A stretch of DNA of 64,000 nt from Piromyces finnis (GCA_002104945.1 MCFH01000025.1:1-64000); one strand, 5' to 3'. Counted from the stretch's first letter, positions 24,301-35,235 are shown. The notes: generated by a model from the letters alone, not told the origin. Made by a program: numbers and translations.

Positions 24301-24848
24301 TATGAAGGAATAAGATTATGTAATTCCTCAACTTTACCTAGAATTAAATCCTCCTTATTAAGAATAGGCTCGTTCTTGAGAGCAGCTACAATTGTTTCCT
24401 ATCAGAAGAGGGAAATAAGTAACAGTAATAGCACAAAGAGTTAAAAGAATTAATATCAATAATAGGAGTGAGAGGTTCCAGAGTACCTTGACGTGTCTTA
24501 ACACAAACAGTTTTATCGACTGCATCAACAATAATCCGTTGATCATGTTGAACTTTCAAACCAATCAGAGCATCATAAAATACGTCGTCATTATCGCAAA
24601 TGCGGAATAGGACCGGAAAGGTAAGGAACCAATACACACATTGAGTTCAACCAAATCAAAGGTACGAAGGTTATCATCAGCCATAGCCTGTTGAATTTTT
24701 GCTGTATACTTGGCCTTCAATTTTGAAATCGTTTATATTAATCTAACAAGATTTCCTCGAAACCAAGTTAATATTCTGCAGGAATCAACTAAAAGAAAAG
24801 CCTTATGTCCATTCAGTAAGGCATGAACTACGGCAATGTCGTGGTCTT
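24301..24848 (-). pseudogene. Outer Ty3 protease region, degraded
   Basis: Minus strand text includes NGHKAFLLVDS near 24775-24830, which fits the aspartic protease flap and active-site region with DS kept and the Gly changed or out of frame. DALIGLKVQHDQRIIVDAVDK near 24520-24580 matches the C-terminal protease segment of Ty3 elements. Frameshifts prevent one continuous protein. Identification rests on order and these short matches. Confidence 0.55.
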
Positions 24849-26570
24849 TTACGGCACCCGACACATAGTCTGATGAGGATTATTAACGACTTGTAGTTCC
24901 AGCGGCTTATTATCCTGTTCGACCATACCCATGACAATAGAGCTAGAGGGAACACGTTCCTTCTTTAAGTTGTTGGCAAGATCCATACGAGATTGGTTGG
25001 ATAATTCCAAGAGTTGGGCGAAAGTCACATTAGCCTTAGTATTTTTCAAGTCTTCGCAGATATCATATCTATTTGTCCCTTGAGATAACTTCATGACTTG
25101 TATAGTTTTCTCTTTTGGGCCTAAGGCTGTACAAGTGCGCTTCCGATATTAGGAAGGAAGTAATAGGACTTTTACTTTTCTTTTCACTTTTCGGCTTGGA
25201 AACATTTTTAAAAGATACAGATTTAACATGGCTCTCGGACTTACGGACATCTGGAGGTGCCTGAGTTTGTTCAAAAATCCATTTCAACACTACTTACGTT
25301 TGGAACGAGGGGGATTCGAACGCATGACCTGGGGACTGGGGGTTCGAGACAGTGCCCGCTGCACCATTGTGGTTATTTTCCTGAAAATTTTTGAAGAGGG
25401 AAGTCACCTGGGGGTGTGCTGAGAATGGTTGTGAGCTCACCGGAGATGTAGGAGGAGGAGTAGTATCAGAATTCGAGGAGGTGAGCGAGTTGCGTCTCTT
25501 CGTTTGAAGCTGATTCCTCCTCATCTGTAGGGTCTAATTTCCTTTTAGCTACAGCAATTATATCCTTTTTGACCGTAGATTCCGATGGTGAGTGACCCAT
25601 TTGGTTACTGGAGGTGGATCGACCTCCATTTAGTGATTTAAACGACCACAGTCTTTTTGGAGTGTTCCTGGTTGATGGCAGCGATAACACACTTTTTGGG
25701 AAAAGTTACCAGACGCATGAGGGGTATCCTAGGCTGAGTGTAATTGAAATATACCTGTTTTGATACTGATTTGGAGGATTATAAGCAGGATAAGGAGTGT
25801 AATATTCAGATTGATGATAAGTGGCATAACCATCACCCATTGGTCAGGAGGCCTGTTGTTGAAATAAGGATCTGAGTAACTAGGTCCAGGAGCTTGGACA
25901 GGAGCAACCGGTGTTGAAAGGATAATTGTAACTGGAATTATTGGAATATCCATAAGAATAAGGGTTAGGATTGGAATAATGACTATCCATCGGACGATAC
26001 TGTGGTGTATAAGCACCATGAGATTATAACCAGGAGTAAAGCTACTGGAATAAGAGGCGTATTCTTTCCAGTATTCGTGGTTCTTTGCAGTTTGGCAAGC
26101 TCATCAATAGTTGCGGGCTCGCGAATGGTGAGGGCATGTTGTAATTCTGGACGACTACGGATAGCATGCATATAGTCGTACACAGAAACTCTGGGGCGAT
26201 ATTCCGCATCCAAAGAATGGTAAAGGTCCAAAAACCTATTATTGAATTCATCCATGTTTCTCCAGGACGAATAACCATATCTTAATCGGCGAAAACCATC
26301 CTGTTTGTTGTTCCAATAGGCTAAACCTATTCCTAATTGATGGCATACATTCATCCAAAGAGGGTGCCTGTTCCACATGCGTTCAAACCTAATTAGTTCA
26401 TCAACAATTTCTGGGAAATCGATACAACCGACAATGGTATCGAACTTTTCATTCTCATCAACAATGCCTTCTCTAGAAAACCATGCTTCCATCTGACGTT
26501 TCCACACATCTTCGTTGCAATGGGTTTTGTCCAAGATAGGAAGTCTATAATACGAAGATCTATTAGCCAT
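24849..26570 (-). pseudogene. Outer Ty3 Gag with zinc knuckle, frameshifted
   Basis: ATG at 26570 opens a 195-codon frame of capsid-like text (WKRQMEAWFSREG; MNVCHQLGIGLAYWNNKQDG; FNNRFLDLYHSLDAEYRP) ending near 25983. Coding then hops frames. A knuckle reading CYRCHQPGTLQKDC lies near 25650-25690; removing one A and adding one A in two short runs would give a canonical CCHC. A Pro/Ser-rich tail at 25294-25520 overlaps a tRNA-like segment. The product would be the nucleocapsid precursor. Confidence 0.7.
25302..25372 (-). other. tRNA-derived segment inside gag
   Basis: On the minus strand, GTGCAGCGGGCAC makes a perfect D-arm (GTGC/GCAC, A-box sequence). About 28 bases on, AGGTCATGCGTTCGAATCC has the conserved T-loop (B-box). 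The anticodon arm (ACTG/CAGT) and T stem are imperfect and the 5' acceptor strand is missing, so this is a tRNA relic rather than a tRNA gene. Confidence 0.45.
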
Positions 26571-26617
26571 AGCAAAAATTTACTGAAATTTAAAGGGTTA
26601 GGTATTAATGAGTAAAC

Positions 26618-26670
<53 letters not shown>

Positions 26671-27087
26671 ATTTAACTGAAATAATATAACAAACTAATT
26701 ATTTAATATTTTTATTTATCAAGTTTAGTTTTCGACCTCCACTTCGGGCCCTCACTAATAAATACTTTTATTCTAACAGTGGGTTAGAATGGTGATATTT
26801 CTTTAATAGCTGCCGGAAGCGCTCTACTCTCCTAATGAATATTTAAGAACTGATATGGTAGTTACCAACTCTTAAATAACCTCAATAAATAACTGGAGTA
26901 AATATACTAAACTTTAATAATTTATACGCAAGCGTTGTAGCTGTCTAGTATAAACTACTTAATTATATTATATTATTAAAAGAATAACAACTTTTTATAT
27001 CCTTTTCTACTTCTAAGTAGTAAAGGAGGAAAATAACAATAAAACTTGTTTTAAAAAATCGAAAAAAAAAAACACTATTCTTTCTAT
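26571..27087 (-). other. Outer element leader between primer site and gag
   Basis: No ORF. It holds a T run of about 46 bases at 26622-26667 (poly-A in element sense) and AT-rich sequence with a GC-richer patch at 26730-26830. Confidence 0.5.
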
Positions 27088-27104
27088 CCCCGATATCTCC
27101 ACCA
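27088..27104 (-). promoter_or_regulatory. tRNA primer-binding site of outer Ty3 element
   Basis: On the minus strand, three bases inside the 5' LTR, the sequence TGGTGGAGATATCGGGG would pair with a tRNA 3' end reading CCCCGATATCTCCACCA. It starts with TGG as expected for CCA-ended tRNAs, and confirms the minus-strand orientation. The tRNA is not identified; its acceptor would start GGAGATA. Confidence 0.75.
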
Positions 27105-27107
27105 AGT

Positions 27108-27528
27108 TGATACGGGTTAATTTTATGTAGAAAGAATTAAACTTTAATTAATATATATATTTTATTAATAATTTTATTTATAACGTTCCAATATTTCTAT
27201 TCTGTCTAAATACTAAAACGTTCTGTCGTTGTCAAATATTAAAATTCTAACTAAAACAAGAAGCCCTTTTTAATAATATTTATTCTAGTCTATTTATACT
27301 AATGAGGCTTACTTAATAATTAATTGTCCAATTATAAGGCTGGAACTATATGGATCATTCATTTACAATACTCTTTTACATTACATGATTTTACATTTGT
27401 CGTACATTTACATTATATTCTTATACATTGTAGAAATAATTAATATTATAATAAATCTATATAAATTTAATATTAGGAAAAATTACTAATATAATAATAT
27501 GTTCAAGTCACATATTATTTTTATATCA
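27108..27528 (-). repeat. LTR of outer Ty3 element (5' LTR in element sense)
   Basis: 421 bp, TGATA to TATCA, almost identical to 13523-13941. Followed by target duplication TAAT. Confidence 0.93.
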
Positions 27529-28009
27529 TAATGAAAAGATTATTTGTTAATTTTACTATATAAATTTATGAAATAATTTAGATAAATATTTAAATTAATG
27601 AATAATTAAATTTAAATATTTTAAGCATTCAAATTAAATCTTAAAAAGTTTTTATTTAATTAAAATTAGTTTAAAACTTCAAAGTCAAAGTAGTTTTAAA
27701 ATAGCATTTTTCAATAGTAATTATATAATAAATAGTATTATTAATATTAAATTAATATAGAAGTAATACATGGACTATATTCAATTTACAGTTTACTCAA
27801 ATTGAATCAAAAGTGTATCTAATTAGTTTTAGTATAGGTTTATTATTTTATTATTTATTTAAATTAGTATTAAATTAGATTGGTTTATTTTATATTAAAT
27901 ATGTATATAATTAAATAGATATATCAAATTATAATATATAAAAAATATAAATACATGTAATTTTTCTTAATAAAAACGATGTAATTGTTATTGACTACAA
28001 TTTATTTAA
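27529..28009. other. AT-rich intergenic DNA
   Basis: No gene, repeat or motif recognised beyond simple AT-rich sequence. Confidence 0.6.
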
Positions 28010-28605
28010 TAACTAAGTTCACACAAAGGTAAAAACACTATTCTGTCTGAGAAGACGAACAATAACATCTAAGGTATTGTTCAATGACAGCATTAGTAAG
28101 CTCAATTTGTCCGTTGGATTGTTGATGATGAGCAGTAGCAAGATTTGGTTTGACTCTAAGAGCAAAGCAAAAAGAAGTTCAAAATTCAGAAGAGAATTGA
28201 GAGCCGTGATCGGAGATAATGGTTTTAGGAAAACCATGATAACGAAAAACATTTGAAAGGAGGAGTCTAGCTGTGAGATCAGCCGAAGCAATGAATTAAA
28301 TGGATCATCTTTGTAAGGTGATAAGCGACCACCATAATACATGTACAATTTTGAGAATTTTGGAGAGAAACTATGAAATCCATCCCAATGATTTCCCACG
28401 GTTTATTTGGTACAGGAAGTGGCTGGATTTTTCCGTAAGGTTTGTGGCGGCGTATTTTGTTTTTTCCACAAACCTCACATGAAAAAACGTAGTTTTGTAC
28501 GTCATTACGCATATTTGGCCACCAATAATAACGTTTTAGTTTTTCAAGGGTTTTATCAACCCCCTGATGACTATTGTTTATTAAATAATCTAAAGATATA
28601 TATTA
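28010..28605 (-). pseudogene. Integrase fragment of a third Ty3 element
   Basis: On the minus strand NSHQGVDKTLEKLKRYYWWP (28500-28560) and FSCEVCGKNKIRRHKPYG form the zinc-binding region. IIGMDFIVSLQNSQN has the first catalytic Asp. A second-Asp/glutamate segment follows in another frame to about 28030. The 5' side is cut by a solo LTR at 28606 and no other part of this element is nearby. It differs from both larger Ty3 elements here, so it is an independent relic. Confidence 0.75.
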
Positions 28606-29009
28606 TGATACGGGTTAATTTTATGTAGAAAGAATTAAACTTTAAATAATATATGTTTTATTAATAATTCTATTTATTACGTTCCAATATTTCTATTCTG
28701 TCTAAATACTAAAACGTTCTGTCTTTGTCAAATATTAAAATTCTAACTAAAACAAGAAGCCCTTTTTAATAATATTTATTCTAGTCTATTTATACTAATG
28801 AGATTTACTTAATAACTAATTGTCCAATTATAAGGCTGGAACTATATGGATCATTCATTTACATTATTCTTTTACATTTGTCGTACATTTGCATTACATT
28901 CTTATACATTGTAGAAATAATTAAAATTATAATAAAACTATATAAATTTAATATTAGGAAAAATTACTAATATAATAATATGTTCAATTCACATATTATT
29001 ATTATATCA
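28606..29009 (-). repeat. Solo LTR of the outer Ty3 family
   Basis: 404 bp, TGATA to TATCA, closely related to 13523-13941 with small deletions. Flanked by the perfect duplication ATTA (28602-28605 and 29010-29013). No internal coding region is attached. Strand is given in the orientation of the outer element. Confidence 0.9.
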
Positions 29010-29710
29010 ATTATATCTTTACAATATTATTAATACAAAATTAAATTTTATAATATATATGTACAATATACAATCAAAAACAATATCATTACAAGTAATA
29101 AATAATATTTTAGATTATTTAATATATGATAATGTTTAATAAGCTTATTTAAATTTTTCTTATTAGATTATAAAACAAGCTTTTATGACTTATATTCTAT
29201 GAAGATTCTATTAAACTTATATTAAATAATAAAGTTATCATTTTAGTAAATATTACTATTATTAAAAGCATTTTTTTTAATTATAGTAATTTATTTTACA
29301 TACATAATACACTATGTAATTTATTAATTTTTATTATGAAACTTTTAGTGTTGTGTAAATATTTTTGATACTAACTTTTTTTTGAAAGTATTATTTTATT
29401 AAGCTTTACATTTAGTATACTATTAAATTACTATATTATTTCTTAGTAAAATTATTCTTAAAACTTAAAAAAACTATTTTATAGAATAGTATTGTACTAG
29501 TCCTTATATTTCTCAGAAATGATTTACTCAATTTTATATATATATTAGGATTACGATTGTAAATTGTAATATAAAGCATATTCGATTTATAATTTTTTTA
29601 TTTCTTTAGCATTTATAAATCATATAAAATGAAAATTTAATAAAATCTAAATAATAATTCTAACTATTTAAATATTTAATAATCCTAGTTTTATTTACTT
29701 TTAATTTGAA
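29010..29710. other. AT-rich intergenic DNA
   Basis: No gene seen. A 28-base imperfect inverted repeat around 29685-29735 (CCTAGTTTTATTTACTTTTAA and its complement) sits at the 3' end of the next gene and could act in 3' end formation. Confidence 0.55.
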
Positions 29711-31906
29711 TTAAAAGTAAATAAAACTAGGATTATTTTTTAAAGATTTATATATTGTACCATCTATACTTCTATTTAATAATAGATAAGGTTTATTAGG
29801 AAAACTATCTTGAAGTTTTATATTTGTAGCTTGACATGGATAATATATATTATCTTTCCATACACCAAATACCACAACTTCTTTTTCATTTATGTTTTTA
29901 AAGTAATGATATCCTGAAATCTCTTTAATTTCCTTATATAAAGTTGAATATGGAGGTAAGGTGTCATTAAATATATCTTCATTAATTATTGGAATTTCCG
30001 GCAATATATTAGAATATGTAGACTTCCATAAATAATACTTTTTATTAGAATCATCTGATATTTTTTTCTCTGCTATCAAAATAACTTTATCTTCTTCTGA
30101 GATAAATTGTGAAATATATGAATCTCTATTGTTTTCATCAATAATAATTATGTTATTTTTTTTGTACATTGATAATATTGCTTGTACAAATACATCGTTA
30201 ACGAAAAATAAATTAGTTTCTGGTTTTACTATATATTCATATCTATAATTTGGACGAAGGTATAACCTAGTAGTGTTCATCATAACAATTATGAATGGAT
30301 ATGAAGAATTAAAATTATAAACGAAATTATTTACTCCATATGGATATATCTTCATTTCATTATCTACGGAAAATGATAATATATTTATATTGGTATAACT
30401 ACTTTCCATTTTTAATATATTTAATTGTTTATTTAAAAACTTTTCTTTTAATATGTTTAGAAAGTGTTGCTGAGATGGGATATTTATATAAGTACTACAT
30501 TTAGAACATATTTTAAATTTCGAAAATATTTCTTCAATGTCAAAATAAATTCTATATAAATTTGGTAATTCATACCCATAAGAAATAAATAAGTTTGATG
30601 GTAATAAACCAATAGATTGTTCAACAATATTATACGATATATTAGTAAAAATAATCTTTTTTTTACTTTTAGCTTTTTTAATAGTTTTAACGCATTTAGG
30701 AATTCCAGGATTATCACCAGACCTTCTATTTTGATTTATAGTTATTGTGTACCCAGAGCCCTCTGGAGATTTATAATAATTATTATTCCATTGAACATAA
30801 GGAATATTGTGTTTGATACAATATTCTTTATCAGCAATAACAGGATAAACTTTATCGACATTCCTATAATATCTTGTATAAAATTTCCCAAATAATCTAT
30901 TATAATTTATTTTTATAGGTATTTTAAAGAATAAAGTTTTATTTTGAAAATAATTTATATGGAAATTAATATATAATAAATAAATATAGTTTAACAGAAT
31001 TTTTACTGATAAATACATATACCATTCTAGATTTTTAATATGAATTGTTTCATTATATTGTTTATGTTTATTATATAAAAATATATCTATTGAAGTATTA
31101 AATAAGTTTAAAGAATACACTAAACTTTCTTGTTTTTTTATTAAACCACTTTTTTCATTTGTATAAAGATAGGGATATAAATTATTTTCATATAACATTA
31201 AATCAAATAATTGAAAATCAATTGATATCGGGTATATTAATGTTATATCTGATGGAATAAATCTTATAAAAGTATTATCAATTGAACAATTTAAGAATGG
31301 TAATAATAAGTAAATAATGTTAGAATATGATTCTTTATCTGAAAAAGTAATTTTGGATTTTGTAATTTGTATTACATCATGACAACATTTAATAATAATA
31401 TAATTATCTACATTTTCAAGTTTTCTAAGTCTATCAAATCTTATTAATTCTTGGTTATATGAAAATGAATCAATAAAATATTTATTTACATATTGAAAAT
31501 GCTGTATACCTTGTATAAAACTTGCTATATATTGGCAATTATCAGGTAAATTTTGAGTAATTATTTTTTCATATGTTTCTTTAAAACTAATTGAGGGTAA
31601 ATTAATTGGAATATAGTATTTTGTTTTAGTTGTATCTTCTAAATAATATTTATATTTTATAGGTTCATTTTTTATTTTTTTTTCTAAATTATCATAAAGT
31701 GAAAATAATAATGATACTTTTTTTATATCTACATTAGAATTATCCTTATACTTTACTATATATTTTTCTTTGGATAATTCATTACAATCAATAATATTAA
31801 TTCCTTCAAAAAAAGAAAATACTTCATTATTAATTAATATTTCAAGTTGATATGGTAGGGCTTTGTATTTTTCTAATATTGTACGTATTAAATTTATTAT
31901 ATCCAT
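29711..31906 (-). CDS. 731-aa protein, possible NCLDV VETF large-subunit-like factor
   Basis: An intact, intronless frame of 731 codons from ATG 31906. It is rich in Ile, Asn, Lys and Tyr, matching the AT bias. There is no signal peptide or clear membrane segment. Around residues 395-412 lies a short distinctive block, DNPGIPKCVKTIKKAKSKK, and CSKCSTYI near residue 470 could bind metal. Length (about 710 in poxvirus A7) and the Pro-Gly-x-Pro-x-Cys-type block are reminiscent of large subunits of viral early transcription factors, and a matching D6-type helicase lies 3.5 kb away. The similarity is only by eye, so the name is tentative. No host-type introns and no decay are visible. An unrelated, lineage-specific protein is the main alternative. 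Confidence 0.4.
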   Translation of the reverse strand: MDIINLIRTILEKYKALPYQLEILINNEVFSFFEGINIIDCNELSKEKYIVKYKDNSNVDIKKVSLLFSLYDNLEKKIKNEPIKYKYYLEDTTKTKYYIPINLPSISFKETYEKIITQNLPDNCQYIASFIQGIQHFQYVNKYFIDSFSYNQELIRFDRLRKLENVDNYIIIKCCHDVIQITKSKITFSDKESYSNIIYLLLPFLNCSIDNTFIRFIPSDITLIYPISIDFQLFDLMLYENNLYPYLYTNEKSGLIKKQESLVYSLNLFNTSIDIFLYNKHKQYNETIHIKNLEWYMYLSVKILLNYIYLLYINFHINYFQNKTLFFKIPIKINYNRLFGKFYTRYYRNVDKVYPVIADKEYCIKHNIPYVQWNNNYYKSPEGSGYTITINQNRRSGDNPGIPKCVKTIKKAKSKKKIIFTNISYNIVEQSIGLLPSNLFISYGYELPNLYRIYFDIEEIFSKFKICSKCSTYINIPSQQHFLNILKEKFLNKQLNILKMESSYTNINILSFSVDNEMKIYPYGVNNFVYNFNSSYPFIIVMMNTTRLYLRPNYRYEYIVKPETNLFFVNDVFVQAILSMYKKNNIIIIDENNRDSYISQFISEEDKVILIAEKKISDDSNKKYYLWKSTYSNILPEIPIINEDIFNDTLPPYSTLYKEIKEISGYHYFKNINEKEVVVFGVWKDNIYYPCQATNIKLQDSFPNKPYLLLNRSIDGTIYKSLKNNPSFIYF

Positions 31907-31979
31907 TTTGATTTTAGTTCAATTCTTTACTATATAATTAATATTTTCTAATTCACAAAATATATATTTTTTGTAAATT

Positions 31980-32035
31980 TATTCTAAACAAAAATTTAAT
32001 ATATAATTTATAATTTGATAGGATAATAAAAAATT
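31980..32035. repeat. Outlying copy of the GATTCTAGAC-type repeat
   Basis: Sequence TTCTAAACAAAAATTTAATA followed by GATAGGATAATAAA matches the repeats at 34.0-35.2 kb. It sits just upstream of the 731-aa gene. Confidence 0.6.
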
Positions 32036-32339
32036 GTTAATATGAATTTAATAACTTTAATTGTGATAGTATCAGAATTTAATTAGTTAAAATTTGGGTT
32101 TTTAATATTTACTATATTTATAGTAATTTATTATTACGAAGTATTACAAATATGTATATATATAGCTTATACTACATTATTAATACATTATTAATACATT
32201 ATGTTAAATGTATTAAAGATTATTAGAATATTTAATTTTATTATAAATCTTAAATATATTCAATTAATTAAAGTTTATAATAAAATTAAGAAATTCTAAA
32301 AATCCTCAAACCTGATTTCATTATGAAATTCAATGTTTG

Positions 32340-32483
32340 ATGTATAAATAAAATAAAATAAAATAAAATAAAATAAAATAAAATAAAAAAAAAAATAAAA
32401 TAAAATAAAATAAAATAAAATAAAATAAAATAAAATAAAATAAAATAAAATAAAATAAAATAAAATAAAATAAAATAAAATAA
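32340..32483. repeat. AAAAT pentanucleotide microsatellite
   Basis: About 28 units of AAAAT in tandem with one interruption near 32387-32393. Confidence 0.97.
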
Positions 32484-32682
32484 ACGGAACATAATTTTAA
32501 TGAAAATAATAGAAATAAATATATGGAGATGATATTTTTTTTTCTTCTTGAACGTAATTTAAGTCTTTTATAATTAATTCGTAAAATCACTATCATTTAA
32601 ACCTTAATTTTCGGATATAGATTCTTTGATAATAAATTGGAATACATTAATTCTAAAATATATGAAGACTTTAGGGTTAATA

Positions 32683-33090
32683 TGATGACACCATTAAGTC
32701 TTGACTAGTTGTCTTGGTAAGAATGGATTGTTGAATTAAATCTTCAAATCTAATTTTGATGCTATTATTAATATTTGGTTCACAGGTACCTATTACATTT
32801 TCTTCACTGCCTGTTGTTATGATTCTTTATTTGGATATTGATACCAGATTTTGTCAATTATATTCTTCTTATTGATTTTTGTTGATATCTTTTGAAAATA
32901 GGACTTTATCTAAAATATCTCAGTAGCATTAACCCATGGATTGTACCATAACCTTCAAATATACATAAAGATTTGTTTTTCAATATTATCGACAAAATGT
33001 CCGAACATTGTATTAATTTTTTCGAAGTACGAGCCATTTGTACAAGCTTTAAAGTTTTTCCATCTTTTCCTATGCAGATTAGGTTATTAT
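32683..33090 (-). pseudogene. Decayed coding relic, possibly KilA-N/APSES-like
   Basis: A GC-richer island in AT-rich DNA. On the minus strand it reads NGSYFEKINTMFGHFVDNIE, then NPWVNATEIF after a stop, then SYFQKISTKINKKNIID, and in another frame ENVIGTCEPNINNSIKIRFE to a stop near 32683. WVNAT followed later by a IGT motif is the pattern of KilA-N/APSES DNA-binding domains, common in both NCLDVs and fungi. At least two stops and one frameshift are present. The family call rests on a few residues. Confidence 0.35.
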
Positions 33091-33779
33091 AATATTAAAT
33101 TCTTATAATATTTATTATATAATTTATATCACATGAAATACCATATCATATGATAAATTATGTATATATTAATGTGAATAAACAATTATACCTAGGCCAC
33201 CATAAATAAAATCTAAATGCCACATTGAATTTTTTAACATTAATTAGTACATTATATTAATAAATAAGGTTATATACTTTATTTAATTTTATAAAAAATA
33301 TTAATTTTAAATTATTAATCAAATTTATTAAATAAACACATAAAATAATTCAAAATAATCATATAACAACGTGACCAAAACTTATTGAGGCGTAAACATT
33401 TCACAAGATAAAAAAAAATTAAGTGAAAAAACACAAATTTATTTTATTAATTTAAAATTTAAATAATTATAATGTAAATTATGTTATGTAAATAATTTCT
33501 TTTATTTATATTTATATTTATATTATTATATTTTTATTATACTTTAATAAATATTTTTATATTTTTTATATTAGTTTTATATAGATTGTTAATTAAATAA
33601 ATAAAGAAAATATATATATTTTTATTTCATGTATTTATTTTTTAGCTTATTTTATAATTAACTGTCGAAGTAATATTTTTATTAATAAATTAATTTTAAC
33701 TATTAATAGATTTAATTATTCCTAAAAAGGAAAATATATGTGATTTATTAAATTTAAATAAATATATTATTTTAATTTA
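33091..33779. other. AT-rich intergenic DNA
   Basis: No gene or clear repeat. Sequence is nearly all A+T with runs of TTTATT. Confidence 0.5.
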
Positions 33780-35235
33780 TTAATAAACTTTATATATTAT
33801 AAAAAAACATTATTAAAAAATGACCAAATTTTGAATATCTTTTTATAAGTAAAATAACTAGATTTATTTATTTGAATTTAAGGCATGATATATACTTTAT
33901 TAATTATTTTAATTAAATTATATTATTATATTCATAAGGAATTTTATGACTATAATAATATTTATGTTTATTACATTTTCTATTTTTATTTATTAATAAA
34001 CAAACAAACTAAAATTTAACTACTTAGTTTATTTGTTTATTTATATGAATTTAATTTTAACAAAAATTTTAATATATCCATAAATTGATGGATGATATAC
34101 ATATTTGAAAAAATTAATTTATTTTATATTAGTATAAAATAAATTAATATACTAATTAATCTTATGTATTATAAAAATATAAAAACCCAAAATATAACTT
34201 TTGAATTTTTCTTGTAGTAAATAATTGACTAAGTTTATTTATTTAAATTTTTAAGAAAATATAGTATTAAAAATATTTTATCATATTCCTTACTTTTATT
34301 TAATTAATTATTTATGTTTTATATATTTTCTACTTTTTTATACGAAGATTTAATTATTAAGTTTATTTACATATTTCTTACTTTATGAATTGATTCTAGA
34401 CAAAAATTTAATATATCCATAAATTGATAGGATAATAAACAATTAAAACATTTAATATAGTAATAAACTTTATATATTATAAAATATTTTAAAAGAAAAA
34501 GTTCAGAATAACTTTAAATTTTCTTTCGTAATAGATAATTGATTCAGTTTATTCCGTTTATGTTCAAATTTTTATGAAATGATTCTAGACAATAAAAAAT
34601 TAATATATCTATAATTTGATAGGATAATGAATAATAAAATAATTAATATAGTATTAAACCTTGTATTTTATAAATACTATTAAAGAAAAGTCCATAATAA
34701 CTTTTAAGTTTTCTTTTGTCATTTATTCAAATTTATAAGATATTTTATAATTTTTATTTATTAATTATTTTAATGCAAATTATATTATTATATTCCTAAA
34801 ATATTTTATTTTACTTCCTACATTCTTTTATTTAATTATATTTATTATATTTTCTCTTTTTTATACGAAAATCCAACTATTAAGTTTATTTGCATGTTTC
34901 ATACTTTATAAATTGATTCTAGACAAAAATTGATAGGATAATACGCAATTAAAACAATTAATATAGTAATAAACCTTATGTATTATAAATATTATAAAGG
35001 AAAAGTCTAAAATAACTTTAAGTTTTCTTTTTGTAATAGATAATTGACTCGGTTCATTTATTTAATTTTATATGAATTGATTCTAGACAAAAATTTAATA
35101 TATCCATAAATTGATAGGATAATAAACAATTAAAAAATTAATTAATATATTAACTTAAAATGAAGTAAAGACTATAAAAGAAAAGTCAAAAACAATTCCG
35201 AGTTTTTATATTTTTTTAGTAAACAACTTTTTAAA
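33780..35235. repeat. Diverged tandem repeats upstream of the viral-type helicase
   Basis: A core beginning GATTCTAGACAAAAATTTAA and continuing to GATAGGATAATAAACAATTA starts at 34392, 34581, 34915 and 35079, with partial copies near 34046 and 33780. Spacing is 164-334 bases. Each core is followed by a shared block: TATTATAAA, AAGAAAAGTC, AATAACTTTAAG and a stretch near GATAATTGA. All copies have the same orientation. Confidence 0.75.

Larger units (their letters stand above)
13523..27528 (-). mobile_element. Outer Ty3/Gypsy element, minus strand, interrupted
   Basis: This is an LTR retrotransposon read right to left: LTR (27108-27528), primer-binding site, gag, protease, RT, RNase H, integrase, LTR (13523-13941). 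Order RT-RNaseH-integrase identifies Ty3/Gypsy. It is flanked by the 4-bp duplication TAAT (13519-13522 and 27529-27532). A second Ty3 element is inserted in its RT gene at 16580-23693, so its own length without that is about 6.9 kb. The genes carry many one-base frameshifts. Confidence 0.9.

Noticed and set aside
25302-25372. A functional tRNA gene
   Set aside because: The acceptor 5' strand is missing and the T stem and anticodon stem do not pair, so it is only a relic.
25228-25422. 64-codon plus-strand frame over the tRNA-like segment
   Set aside because: Antisense to a gag frame with no protein similarity; the signal is explained by the tRNA-derived sequence.
32286-32596. Phe/Ile/Leu/Tyr-rich open frames across the AAAAT repeat
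   Set aside because: Pure read-through of a pentanucleotide microsatellite, with no unique sequence.
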